Assembly (NCBI RefSeq): GCF_025961835.1
Contig: NZ_JAOQOK010000001.1
Span: 3,224,001 to 3,288,000, forward strand
Length of the DNA: 64,000 bases
Origin: Sphingobium sp. B2D3C
GTDB lineage: Bacteria; Pseudomonadota; Alphaproteobacteria; Sphingomonadales; Sphingomonadaceae
Direction: 5' to 3'
The position numbers and the translations under genes are program-made. Shown here piece by piece: positions 57,083-64,000 of this stretch (positions are counted from its first letter, which is position 1; every line of letters begins with the position of its first letter). The notes under the pieces are model-generated. The model searched no databases. It had not been told where the DNA came from and was given only the letters and a program-made list of their open reading frames with translations.

Positions 57083-57465
57083 TGGGCAAGGCAAAAGCTC
57101 CCCGCCGCGTCTCGGACAATGAGGCGCTGGCCGTTGGCACGCAAATCCGCGGTTCGGCCCAGAAGCTGAACCTGGTCGCCGCGCTCATCCGTGGCCGCAA
57201 GGTCGAGGACGCGATGAACGTGCTCGCGTTCTCCAAGCGCGCGATGGCGGTCGATGTTCGCAAGGTGCTCGCCAGTGCGGTCGCCAATGCGGAGAACAAC
57301 CACAATCTCGACGTCGACGCGCTCGTCGTCGCCGAGGCGAGTGTCGGCAAGTCGTTCACCATGAAGCGCTTCCATGCGCGTGGTCGCGGCAAGTCCACCC
57401 GCATCCTGAAGCCCTTCAGCCGCGTGCGCATCGTCGTGCGTGAAGCTGCGGAAGAGGAGGCCTGA
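57082..57465 (+). CDS. rplV: 50S ribosomal protein L22
   Basis: L22 spans the wall of the exit tunnel. The 127 residues include [22 protein letters not shown] and the beta-hairpin loop near the tunnel ([29 protein letters not shown]), which looks unchanged at macrolide sites. Start overlaps the rpsS stop; rpsC begins three bases after its own stop. Confidence 0.97.
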   Translation: MGKAKAPRRVSDNEALAVGTQIRGSAQKLNLVAALIRGRKVEDAMNVLAFSKRAMAVDVRKVLASAVANAENNHNLDVDALVVAEASVGKSFTMKRFHARGRGKSTRILKPFSRVRIVVREAAEEEA

Positions 57466-57468
57466 TCC

Positions 57469-58164
57469 ATGGGTCACAAGAGCAATCCCATCGGTCTGCG
57501 CCTGCAGATCAACCGCACCTGGGACAGCCGCTGGTTCGCGGAAGGCCAGGATTATGGCCGCCTGCTGCTTGAGGATCTCAAGATCCGCAAGTATGTCATG
57601 AAGACGCTGCCCCAGGCCGCGATCTCCAAGGTGGTTATCGAGCGTCCGGCCAAGCTGTGCCGCGTGTCGATCTATGCAGCCCGTCCCGGTGTCATCATCG
57701 GCAAGAAGGGCGCGGACATCGAGAAGCTGCGCAAGAAGCTGAGCGCGATGACGTCCAGCGACGTGAGCCTGAACATCGTCGAGATCCGCAAGCCGGAAAT
57801 CGACTCCAAGCTCGTTGCCCAGGGCGTTGCCGATCAGCTCGAGCGTCGTATCGCTTTCCGTCGCGCCATGAAGCGCGCCGTGCAGAGCGCACTTCGTCTC
57901 GGCGCCGAGGGCATCAAGATCACCTGCGGCGGCCGTCTGGGCGGCGCGGAGATCGCCCGTGTCGAGTGGTATCGCGAAGGTCGCGTTCCGCTGCACACGC
58001 TGCGTGCGAACGTCGATTATGCAGAAGCCGAGGCCCACACGGCCTATGGCGTTTGCGGCATCAAGGTCTGGATCTTCAAGGGCGAGATCCTCGGCCACGA
58101 TCCGATGGCGACCGACCGTCTCATGCTGGAGGCTCAGACCTCCGGTGTGCGTCCGGCTCGCTGA
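57469..58164 (+). CDS. rpsC: 30S ribosomal protein S3
   Basis: S3 guards the mRNA entry tunnel and helps unwind mRNA. It is 231 residues. The KH domain shows [18 protein letters not shown]; the C-terminal domain has [40 protein letters not shown]. The end stops soon after [21 protein letters not shown], shorter than some alphaproteobacterial versions with long acidic tails. rplP starts 24 bases later. Confidence 0.97.
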   Translation: MGHKSNPIGLRLQINRTWDSRWFAEGQDYGRLLLEDLKIRKYVMKTLPQAAISKVVIERPAKLCRVSIYAARPGVIIGKKGADIEKLRKKLSAMTSSDVSLNIVEIRKPEIDSKLVAQGVADQLERRIAFRRAMKRAVQSALRLGAEGIKITCGGRLGGAEIARVEWYREGRVPLHTLRANVDYAEAEAHTAYGVCGIKVWIFKGEILGHDPMATDRLMLEAQTSGVRPAR

Positions 58165-58188
58165 GAATTGAGAGCAAGGTAAAGCATC

Positions 58189-58620
58189 ATGCTACAGCCG
58201 AAGAAAACCAAGTTCCGCAAGACCTTCAAGGGTCGCATCAAGGGCGACGCCAAGGGTGGAACGGACCTCAATTTCGGATCCTACGGCCTCAAGGCTCTGG
58301 AACCGGAGCGGGTGACAGCGCGTCAGATCGAGGCGGCTCGCCGCGCGATCACGCGTCACATCCGTCGTCAGGGCCGTCTCTGGATCCGCGTCTTCCCGGA
58401 CGTGCCGGTGTCCAAGAAGCCTGCCGAAGTCCGTCAGGGTAAGGGCAAGGGTTCGATCGAATATTGGGCGGCGCGCGTAAAGCCCGGCCGCATCCTGTTC
58501 GAGCTGGACGGTGTGCCCGGTCCGCTGGCTGCGGAAGCATTCAGCCGCGCAGCGATGAAGCTGCCGATCAAGACGAAGGTGGTGGCGCGTCTCGGCGACA
58601 CCTCGCATCTGGGAGCATGA
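58189..58620 (+). CDS. rplP: 50S ribosomal protein L16
   Basis: L16 helps place tRNA in the A site. It is 143 residues: [19 protein letters not shown] at the start, [29 protein letters not shown] around the functional arginine loop. The stop shares bases with an ATG six bases before the preferred rpmC start. GCAAGGTAAAG precedes its own ATG. Confidence 0.97.
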   Translation: MLQPKKTKFRKTFKGRIKGDAKGGTDLNFGSYGLKALEPERVTARQIEAARRAITRHIRRQGRLWIRVFPDVPVSKKPAEVRQGKGKGSIEYWAARVKPGRILFELDGVPGPLAAEAFSRAAMKLPIKTKVVARLGDTSHLGA

Positions 58621-58625
58621 TGGTC

Positions 58626-58829
58626 ATGACCAAGATTTCTGACCTCAAGGCGAAGAGCGACGATCAGCTTTCGACCGATCTGGGCGAGCTGAAGCGCGAG
58701 CAGTTCAACCTGCGCTTTCAGGCTGCGACCAACCAGCTTGAGAAGCCGAGCCGCGTGCGCGAAGTGCGTCGCGACATCGCGCGGATCAAAACCCTCCAGG
58801 CCGAGCGTTCGCGCTCGTCCGCGAAGTAA
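58626..58829 (+). CDS. rpmC: 50S ribosomal protein L29
   Basis: L29 is a small two-helix protein at the tunnel exit beside L23. The 67-residue form starts [15 protein letters not shown]. An alternative ATG at 58620 overlaps the rplP stop (TGATG) and adds Met-Val; the GGGAG at 58611-58615 is at a better distance for the 58626 start. The core [22 protein letters not shown] is typical. Confidence 0.95.
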   Translation: MTKISDLKAKSDDQLSTDLGELKREQFNLRFQAATNQLEKPSRVREVRRDIARIKTLQAERSRSSAK

Positions 58830-58844
58830 GAAGGAAACAGGCCC

Positions 58845-59123
58845 ATGCCCAAGCGCGTGCTGACGGGAACGGTGGTTTCCGACAAGGGTGACAAGACGGT
58901 CGTCGTCAAGGTGGAGCGCAAGGTGAAGCACCCGCTCTACGGCAAGATCATCCGTCGCTCGAAGAAGTATCACGCCCACGACGATGCCAATGAGTATCAC
59001 GAGGGTGAGACCGTCCGTATCGAGGAGACGGCGCCGATCTCGAAGCTGAAGACCTGGAAGGTCATCGCGCGGGTCGACACCCACAAGTCTCCCGAGCAGG
59101 TTGCTGCAGACGCAGCAGCCTGA
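58845..59123 (+). CDS. rpsQ: 30S ribosomal protein S17
   Basis: S17 is an OB-fold protein binding helix 11 of 16S rRNA. It is 92 residues: [34 protein letters not shown] at the start is clear. The C terminus carries a short extra tail ([11 protein letters not shown]). AGGAAACAG precedes the ATG. An 81-base gap to rplN holds no gene. Confidence 0.97.
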   Translation: MPKRVLTGTVVSDKGDKTVVVKVERKVKHPLYGKIIRRSKKYHAHDDANEYHEGETVRIEETAPISKLKTWKVIARVDTHKSPEQVAADAAA

Positions 59124-59204
59124 GCAGGTCTCAAGGATTTAACGGAACCACCGGGCCAGACATAGGCTGTGTCCCGGCAGGCCAATTGAGAAGGAACCGG
59201 ATCG

Positions 59205-59573
59205 ATGATCCAGATGCAATCCAATCTTGATGTCGCTGACAACAGCGGCGCCAAGCGCGTCCAGTGCATCAAGGTGCTCGGCGGCTCGAAGCGTCGTTTT
59301 GCCAGCGTTGGCGACATCATCGTCGTCTCCGTGAAGGACGCCGCCCCCCGTGGCCGCGTGAAGAAGGGTGACGTTCACCGCGCCGTGATCGTGCGCACCG
59401 CCAAGGACGTTCGTCGTCCCGACGGCAGCGTCATTCGCTTCGACGGCAATGCGGCCGTGCTGGTCAACAAGAATGCGGAGCCGATCGGCACGCGTATCTT
59501 TGGCCCCGTGGTCCGCGAGCTGCGCGCGAAGAACTTCATGAAGATCATTTCGCTTGCTCCCGAGGTGCTGTGA
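59205..59573 (+). CDS. rplN: 50S ribosomal protein L14
   Basis: L14 sits at the subunit interface and is the docking site of the silencing factor RsfS. The 122-residue protein has [28 protein letters not shown], then [22 protein letters not shown], and ends [24 protein letters not shown] lies upstream of the ATG. The stop overlaps the rplX start (TGATG). Confidence 0.98.
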   Translation: MIQMQSNLDVADNSGAKRVQCIKVLGGSKRRFASVGDIIVVSVKDAAPRGRVKKGDVHRAVIVRTAKDVRRPDGSVIRFDGNAAVLVNKNAEPIGTRIFGPVVRELRAKNFMKIISLAPEVL

Positions 59574-59881
59574 TGAGCGCTGCACGTATCAAGAAGGGTG
59601 ACACGGTCGTCGTGCTCGCCGGCAAGGACAAGGGCCGTACCGGTTCCGTCCTCCAGGTGATGCCCAAGGATGACAAGGTGCTGGTCGACGGCATCAACGT
59701 TCACGCCCGCCACCGCAAGCCCGACCAGGCAAATCCGCAGGGCGGCATCGATCGCAAGCCGGCGCCGCTGCACATTTCCAATGTTGCACTGGCTGTCGAC
59801 GGCAAGGCCACGCGCGTCCGCTTCGAGGACCGTGACGGCAAGAAGGTCCGCGTCGCGGTTAAGACTGGGGAGGTCATCTGA
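59573..59881 (+). CDS. rplX: 50S ribosomal protein L24
   Basis: L24 is one of the first proteins to bind 23S rRNA. It is 102 residues with the KOW motif [23 protein letters not shown] and [20 protein letters not shown]. The ATG at 59573 overlaps the rplN stop; a GTG one codon earlier lies inside rplN and is less likely. The stop overlaps rplE in the same TGATG manner. Confidence 0.97.
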   Translation: MSAARIKKGDTVVVLAGKDKGRTGSVLQVMPKDDKVLVDGINVHARHRKPDQANPQGGIDRKPAPLHISNVALAVDGKATRVRFEDRDGKKVRVAVKTGEVI

Positions 59882-60456
59882 TGGCTGACAAGTACATCCC
59901 GCGCTCGCGCAAGCTGTATGACGAGACCATCGTCAAGGCGCTGAGCGAGAAGTTCGGTTACAAGAACCACATGGAAATCCCCCGGATCGAGAAGATCACG
60001 CTCAACATGGGCGTGGGCGAGGCGACCCAGGACAAGAAGAAGGTCACCCAGGCCGCCGAGGAAATGGAACTGATTGCCGGCCAGAAGCCGGTCATCACCA
60101 AGGCGAAGAAGTCGATCGCGCAGTTTAAGCTGCGTGAAGGCATGCCCATCGGTGCGAAGGTGACCCTGCGTCGCGAGCGCATGTACGAGTTTCTCGATCG
60201 TCTGGTGACGATCGCGATGCCCCGCATCCGCGACTTCCGTGGTCTCAACCCGAAGAGCTTCGACGGCCGTGGCAACTATGCCTTCGGCATCAAGGAGCAG
60301 ATCATCTTCCCCGAGATCAGCTATGACCGCGTCGACAAGGTGCGTGGCATGGACATCATCGTGACCACCACGGCCCGCACGGACGAAGAAGCGCGCGAAC
60401 TGCTGCGTCTTTTCGGTTTCCCGTTCCCCGCCGAGGCGGAAAAAGAGGCTGCGTGA
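59881..60456 (+). CDS. rplE: 50S ribosomal protein L5
   Basis: L5 binds 5S rRNA and contacts P-site tRNA. It is 191 residues; [43 protein letters not shown] and [30 protein letters not shown] are typical. The start is coupled to the rplX stop. A 41-base gap with GGAAGAGAGC leads to rpsN. Confidence 0.98.
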   Translation: MADKYIPRSRKLYDETIVKALSEKFGYKNHMEIPRIEKITLNMGVGEATQDKKKVTQAAEEMELIAGQKPVITKAKKSIAQFKLREGMPIGAKVTLRRERMYEFLDRLVTIAMPRIRDFRGLNPKSFDGRGNYAFGIKEQIIFPEISYDRVDKVRGMDIIVTTTARTDEEARELLRLFGFPFPAEAEKEAA

Positions 60457-60497
60457 GCGTGGCCGGATCCAATTTCTAAGGAAGAGAGCTTAAGTCC

Positions 60498-60803
60498 ATG
60501 GCGAAACTGAGTTCGATCAACAAGAACGAACGGCGCAAGAAGCTGGTGAAGAAGTACGCCGGCAAATATGCCCGTCTCAAGGCAGTGGCGAATGACACGT
60601 CGCTTGATGACAGCGAGCGTCTGATCGCGCGTCTCAAGCTGGCCGAGATCCCCCGCAACGGCAACCCGACCCGGGTGCGCAACCGTTGCGAGCTGACCGG
60701 TCGTCCCCGCGCTTACTATCGCAAGTTCCGGCTTTGCCGTGTTCAGCTGCGCGATCTGGCCAACAAGGGCCTGATCCCCGGCGTCACCAAGTCGAGCTGG
60801 TAA
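60498..60803 (+). CDS. rpsN: 30S ribosomal protein S14 (zinc-free form)
   Basis: The long, 101-residue S14 without the CxxC-x12-CxxC zinc ribbon. The central [28 protein letters not shown] holds only two cysteines and is typical of the C-minus type. It lies in the spc part of the cluster between L5 and S8, as expected. Confidence 0.97.
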   Translation: MAKLSSINKNERRKKLVKKYAGKYARLKAVANDTSLDDSERLIARLKLAEIPRNGNPTRVRNRCELTGRPRAYYRKFRLCRVQLRDLANKGLIPGVTKSSW

Positions 60804-60813
60804 GGATTAAGAG

Positions 60814-61209
60814 ATGGCACTGACCGATCCCCTGGGTGACCTGCTCACCCGCATCCGCAACGGCCAGCGGGCACGCAAGGACAGCGTGGTTTCGCCCGCG
60901 TCCAAGCTGCGTGCGCGTGTGCTCGACGTGCTTCAGCGCGAGGGTTACATCCGCGGCTATTCCGAAGAGCAGGTGGCTGGCCATGATGGCCTGCGCATCG
61001 AGCTGAAATATTTTGAAGGCGAGCCGGCGATCAAGCACGTCGCGCGCGTTTCCAAGCCTGGCCGTCGCGTCTATTCGGGCTCCAAGGAGCTTCCGGTGGT
61101 ACGCAATGGCCTCGGTATCACCATCGTCTCGACGCCCCGTGGCGTGCTTTCGGATGCCGAAGCGCGCGCACAGAATGTCGGCGGCGAAGTGCTGGCGGAG
61201 GTGTTCTGA
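60814..61209 (+). CDS. rpsH: 30S ribosomal protein S8
   Basis: S8 binds the central domain of 16S rRNA and in E. coli represses the spc operon by binding mRNA near rplE. It is 131 residues; [21 protein letters not shown] at the start and [33 protein letters not shown] at the end fit. The stop overlaps the rplF start (TGATG). Confidence 0.97.
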   Translation: MALTDPLGDLLTRIRNGQRARKDSVVSPASKLRARVLDVLQREGYIRGYSEEQVAGHDGLRIELKYFEGEPAIKHVARVSKPGRRVYSGSKELPVVRNGLGITIVSTPRGVLSDAEARAQNVGGEVLAEVF

Positions 61210-61742
61210 TGAGCCGCATCGGCAAAAAGCCGGTCACGATCCCCAGCGGGGTGACGGCCACCATCGAGAACGGTCAGCTTTCCGTGAAGGGCCCCAAGGG
61301 CACGCTGGCGCTCCAGATGCGCGACGAGATCAGCTATGAGCTGGAAGACGGTGCGATTTCGATCAAGCCGGCCAACGCGACCAAGGCGGCTCGAGCATTC
61401 TGGGGCATGCAGCGCACGCTGGTGCAGAACCTGGTCACGGGCGTGACCGAGGGTTACACCAAGGTGCTCGAGATCACCGGCGTCGGCTATCGTGCCACGG
61501 CCCAGGGCAAGAACCTGAAGCTGCAGCTCGGCTACAGCCATGATGTCGATTTCCCGGTTCCGGCCGGCATCGAGATTAAGACCCCCGATAACACCACGGT
61601 GGAAATCAGCGGGATCGACAAGCAGCAGGTCGGCCAGGTCGCGGCGGAAATCCGTCGCTGGCGCAAGCCGGAGCCCTATAAGGGCAAGGGTATCAAGTAT
61701 CGCGGCGAGTTTATCTTCCGCAAAGAAGGCAAGAAGAAGTAA
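61209..61742 (+). CDS. rplF: 50S ribosomal protein L6
   Basis: L6 supports the factor-binding site near the sarcin-ricin loop. It is 177 residues with [45 protein letters not shown] and [21 protein letters not shown]. The start is coupled to rpsH and rplR follows three bases after the stop. Confidence 0.98.
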   Translation: MSRIGKKPVTIPSGVTATIENGQLSVKGPKGTLALQMRDEISYELEDGAISIKPANATKAARAFWGMQRTLVQNLVTGVTEGYTKVLEITGVGYRATAQGKNLKLQLGYSHDVDFPVPAGIEIKTPDNTTVEISGIDKQQVGQVAAEIRRWRKPEPYKGKGIKYRGEFIFRKEGKKK

Positions 61743-61745
61743 GCC

Positions 61746-62099
61746 ATGGCGAAACTCTCTCTCTTCGATCGTCGCGCCCGGCGCGTGCGTACCGCGATCA
61801 AGGCGCGGGCGGGTGGCAAGCCCCGTCTGTCCGTGCACCGTTCCGGCCGGCATATCTATGCGCAGGTCATCGACGACACGCAGGGCAAGACCCTGGCCGC
61901 AGCGTCGACCCTGGACAAGGACGTGCGTGGCAAGACCGGCGCCACTTCATCGGCTGCAGCCGATGTCGGCAAGCGCGTGGCCGAGGCTGCTGCCAAGGCC
62001 GGCGTTACCAAGGTCGTGTTCGATCGTGGTGGCTTCCTCTTTCATGGTCGCGTGAAAGCGCTGGCCGATGCCGCTCGTGAAGGCGGACTGGAGTTCTGA
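61746..62099 (+). CDS. rplR: 50S ribosomal protein L18
   Basis: L18 carries 5S rRNA into the 50S. It is 117 residues: [39 protein letters not shown] and [28 protein letters not shown] are characteristic. Its stop shares bases with an ATG of rpsE (TGATGATG). Confidence 0.97.
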   Translation: MAKLSLFDRRARRVRTAIKARAGGKPRLSVHRSGRHIYAQVIDDTQGKTLAAASTLDKDVRGKTGATSSAAADVGKRVAEAAAKAGVTKVVFDRGGFLFHGRVKALADAAREGGLEF

Positions 62100-62101
62100 T
62101 G

Positions 62102-62845
62102 ATGGCAGACGAAAACACCACCGGTGAGGGCAATCAGCCCGAGGCTGTTCTCGCGCCCGAGACCACGCCCCAGGACGTGTCGGGTGTGGCCGCCGAGCCG
62201 CAGCAGCAACAGCGCCGTGGCCGTGGCGGCCGCAGCGGTGGCGATCGGGATCGTGGCGGCCGTGGCCGTCGTGACGACCGTCGCGGTCGTGGCGGTGAGG
62301 ACGACAATGGCGAGGAATTCGTCGAGAAGCTCGTCCACATCAACCGCGTCTCGAAGACCGTGAAGGGCGGCAAGCGCTTCGGCTTTGCTGCACTCGTGGT
62401 TGTGGGTGACGGCAAGGGTCGTGCCGGCTTCGGCCATGGCAAGGCTCGTGAGGTTCCTGAGGCGATCAGCAAGGCGACCGCCGCTGCCAAGAAGGCAATG
62501 GTTCGCGTTCCGCTCAAGGAAGGCCGCACGCTGCACCATGATGGTCGCGGGCACTTCGGCGCCGGCAAGGTGACCGTTCGTACCGCGCCGGCAGGCACCG
62601 GCATCATCGCCGGCGGTCCGATGCGCGCTGTGTTCGAGAGCCTTGGTGTGGCCGACGTGGTGACCAAGTCGGTCGGCACGTCGAACCCGTACAACATGAT
62701 CCGGGCGACGTTCGCGGCTCTCACCGAGCAGACCAGCCCCAAGTCGGTCGCTCAGCGTCGCGGCAAGAAGGTCGCTGACCTGCTTCGTCGCGGTGGCGCC
62801 TCTGCCGAGGTCGCTGCGGCTGACGCCGAAGCGATTGCGGAGTAA
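62102..62845 (+). CDS. rpsE: 30S ribosomal protein S5 with RG-rich N-terminal extension
   Basis: S5 shapes the mRNA entry site and accuracy. The normal domain (about 165 residues) begins near 73 with [32 protein letters not shown] and includes [31 protein letters not shown]. Before it stand about 70 extra residues: an acidic-polar start, QQQQ, then an Arg/Gly-rich block ([25 protein letters not shown]). The total is 247 residues, against about 167 in E. coli. The ATG at 62099 (overlapping the rplR stop) and that at 62102 are both possible; GGAG favours the second slightly. Confidence 0.95.
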   Translation: MADENTTGEGNQPEAVLAPETTPQDVSGVAAEPQQQQRRGRGGRSGGDRDRGGRGRRDDRRGRGGEDDNGEEFVEKLVHINRVSKTVKGGKRFGFAALVVVGDGKGRAGFGHGKAREVPEAISKATAAAKKAMVRVPLKEGRTLHHDGRGHFGAGKVTVRTAPAGTGIIAGGPMRAVFESLGVADVVTKSVGTSNPYNMIRATFAALTEQTSPKSVAQRRGKKVADLLRRGGASAEVAAADAEAIAE

Positions 62846-62850
62846 CTGAC

Positions 62851-63030
62851 ATGGCGAAGATCAAGCTGAAGCAGATCGGTTCCCCGATCCGCCGTCCGGC
62901 CTCTCAGGAGAAGATCCTGATCGGCCTCGGCCTGGGCAAGATGAACCGTGTCGTCGAGCTCGAGGACACGCCGGAAGTGCGCGGCGCGATCCGCAAGCTG
63001 CCGCACATGGTGCAGATCGTCGAAGGCTGA
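62851..63030 (+). CDS. rpmD: 50S ribosomal protein L30
   Basis: A 59-residue protein that matches L30: [20 protein letters not shown] at the start, then [18 protein letters not shown] and the end [13 protein letters not shown]. It starts five bases after rpsE and is the last gene of the run. L15 and SecY genes normally follow, but here a strong terminator begins 21 bases after its stop. Confidence 0.95.
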   Translation: MAKIKLKQIGSPIRRPASQEKILIGLGLGKMNRVVELEDTPEVRGAIRKLPHMVQIVEG

Positions 63031-63051
63031 AGCCTTTTACGACCGACATTG

Positions 63052-63092
63052 AAAACGGAGCGCGTAGCCTTGAGGGTTACGCGCTCCGTTTT
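63052..63092. terminator. Strong bidirectional terminator after rpmD
   Basis: AAAACGGAGCGCGTAGCC (63052-63069) pairs with GGTTACGCGCTCCGTTTT (63075-63092) over 18 positions with one G-U and a 5-base loop. The A-rich left arm and T-rich right arm let it end transcription in both directions, from rpmD and from the convergent acyltransferase gene. Confidence 0.9.
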
Positions 63093-63132
63093 CGTTTGTA
63101 GGTAATGCCGAACGCGTACTCGGGAAGGCGGC

Positions 63133-64000
63133 TCAATGGCCGCGCGGGACGGCCGGGCGGGATGATGTTGCCGGAAGAGCCAGAGCGGATGCAGGTGCAC
63201 GCGCTTTGACATGCGGGGCCGGAGCGCTGCGGGGCGCGGGCGCCTTGGTCCGGATGCCCAGGGCCAGTGGGCCGACAACGGGCGTCTTGAGCAGAATGAG
63301 ATGCAGGGCGACCGGGCCGAGCAGCCCCGCGAGAATGCCGACCGGCAGATGAATCGCGAGCGCGTCGATACCGACTGTGTGGAGCGCCATCCGCGCGCCG
63401 GCGGTGGCGAACACATGATAGAGATAGATGGTAAAGCTGAACTGCCCAACCTTGCGTGCATAGGGGTGGTGCGGCCAGCGCAGCAGAATGAGCAGGCTGA
63501 CCGACATGCCCAGCAGCAGCGATGAGGCAATGCTCGTGTTCGGAGAGACGCCGAGCATCAGATAATCATAGAAGGCGCCACTGAAGGCAAGCAATGCAGC
63601 CACGGCGGCCAGCGGGACGATCAGCCGCCCATGCTGCGCGATCCACGCCCAGCTTCGATAGACGCACATGCCGAAGATGAAGAAGGGCGCCAGAACGATC
63701 GCTTGCGGCAGTGCGAAAAGTGTCGGGATGGGCGGGGGCCACAAGGCAAGCAGCAAGGCGCCGGCGAACATTGGCCACTGCCCGCGATGATCGAGTGCGA
63801 TGTCGATCAGGCCGACGACGATGAACAGCGCGAGGATCGCCTGCAAAAACCAGAAGTGCGCATAGGGGAAGATGGCCAGCCCCCACAGGGCTTCGGGCGG
63901 GATGCCGAATCGCGAGCCTTGCATGTAGGCAACCGATCCGAACAGGACGGCAGCGATCAGGCCAGGGAGCGCGATCCGCCGCGCCTTGCCGCGCAGAAAG
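63133..64000 (-). CDS. Acyltransferase-3 family membrane protein (5' end beyond the window)
   Basis: The C-terminal 289 residues or so of an inner-membrane O-acyltransferase (OafA/acyltransferase 3 type). The frame stays open to the window edge, and the segment before the first internal Met (FLRGKARRIALPGLIAAVLF) is a membrane helix, so the true start lies further right. At least eight hydrophobic helices are visible; YAHFWFLQAILALF and KVGQFSFTIYLYHVFA are the family's conserved stretches. The missing N-terminal part should hold the catalytic His and Arg. The last 40 residues are a Pro/Ala/Arg-rich cytoplasmic tail. Such enzymes acetylate exopolysaccharide, lipid or sugar groups. Its place straight after a ribosomal operon is unusual. 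Confidence 0.85.
   Translation of the reverse strand, partial: FLRGKARRIALPGLIAAVLFGSVAYMQGSRFGIPPEALWGLAIFPYAHFWFLQAILALFIVVGLIDIALDHRGQWPMFAGALLLALWPPPIPTLFALPQAIVLAPFFIFGMCVYRSWAWIAQHGRLIVPLAAVAALLAFSGAFYDYLMLGVSPNTSIASSLLLGMSVSLLILLRWPHHPYARKVGQFSFTIYLYHVFATAGARMALHTVGIDALAIHLPVGILAGLLGPVALHLILLKTPVVGPLALGIRTKAPAPRSAPAPHVKARAPASALALPATSSRPAVPRGH

Overview
The window looks like a chromosomal segment of a high-GC alphaproteobacterium, most likely a sphingomonad (Sphingomonadaceae). The support is indirect but consistent: an extradiol (LigAB-type) aromatic ring-cleavage enzyme, a Tad/Cpa pilus locus in Caulobacter-like order, the ftsK-lolA and ubiE-ubiB-coaBC-dut neighbourhoods, a str-S10-spc ribosomal cluster with alphaproteobacterial length variants, and short intergenic hairpins of a kind I associate with sphingomonad genomes. 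There is one tRNA gene (Gln, anticodon CTG) and no rRNA. I saw no insertion sequence, phage, integrase or CRISPR array.

Layout. 0-2.8 kb: ligA-ligB-type dioxygenase genes, then a MetE-C-like methyltransferase gene behind a terminator and a perfect inverted repeat. 2.8-7 kb: an MFS exporter, rlmE coupled to a ppx/gppA phosphatase, tRNA-Gln and lolA. 7.1-11.1 kb: ftsK, a quasi-pentapeptide repeat protein translationally coupled to ispG, and ispG. 11.3-17.3 kb: a zinc-ribbon micro-protein, an SMP-30 lactonase, a siroheme-synthase-like protein, lysA, msrP-msrQ and a CHAD protein. 17.3-19.5 kb: galE, a 29-residue membrane peptide and manC (sugar nucleotide supply). 19.6-26.6 kb: a seven-gene Tad pilus operon (cpaA-cpaB-cpaC-cpaD-cpaE-tadB-tadC) that lacks the cpaF/tadA motor ATPase and the pilin at the expected places. 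26.7-36.9 kb: a catabolic region with a DauA-like FAD dehydrogenase, a cytochrome c lipoprotein, a MarR regulator, a hydroxyacid dehydrogenase/glycerate kinase pair, a TauD/TfdA dioxygenase, a metal-dependent hydrolase, an HSL-type esterase, a quinone oxidoreductase and an SDR. 37-43 kb: an exported protein divergent from an unusual TetR-MarR-MarR fusion regulator, then a pirin, ilvE and an MgtC/DUF4010 membrane protein. 42.9-48.7 kb: a minus-strand run ubiE, ubiB, coaBC, dut, a MoeB/ThiF-like enzyme and a DsrE-like protein, then a DUF1993 protein.

49.1-63.0 kb: the translation supercluster rpsL-rpsG-fusA-tuf-rpsJ, then rplC through rpmD (19 more ribosomal genes, many with TGATG or overlapping start-stop junctions). 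It is cut into blocks by a long hairpin (rpsG/fusA), a terminator after tuf, a terminator-like attenuator between rpsJ and rplC, and a very strong bidirectional terminator straight after rpmD. Beyond that terminator lies a convergent acyltransferase gene, not the usual rplO-secY, so the spc operon is split here. S12 carries Arg at position 88, a site linked to streptomycin resistance in other bacteria.

Nothing in the window is a clear new defence or mobile system. The best candidates for undescribed biology are the TetR-MarR-MarR regulator, the catabolic region with its recurring promoter motifs, the ispG-coupled repeat protein, and the motor-less Tad locus.
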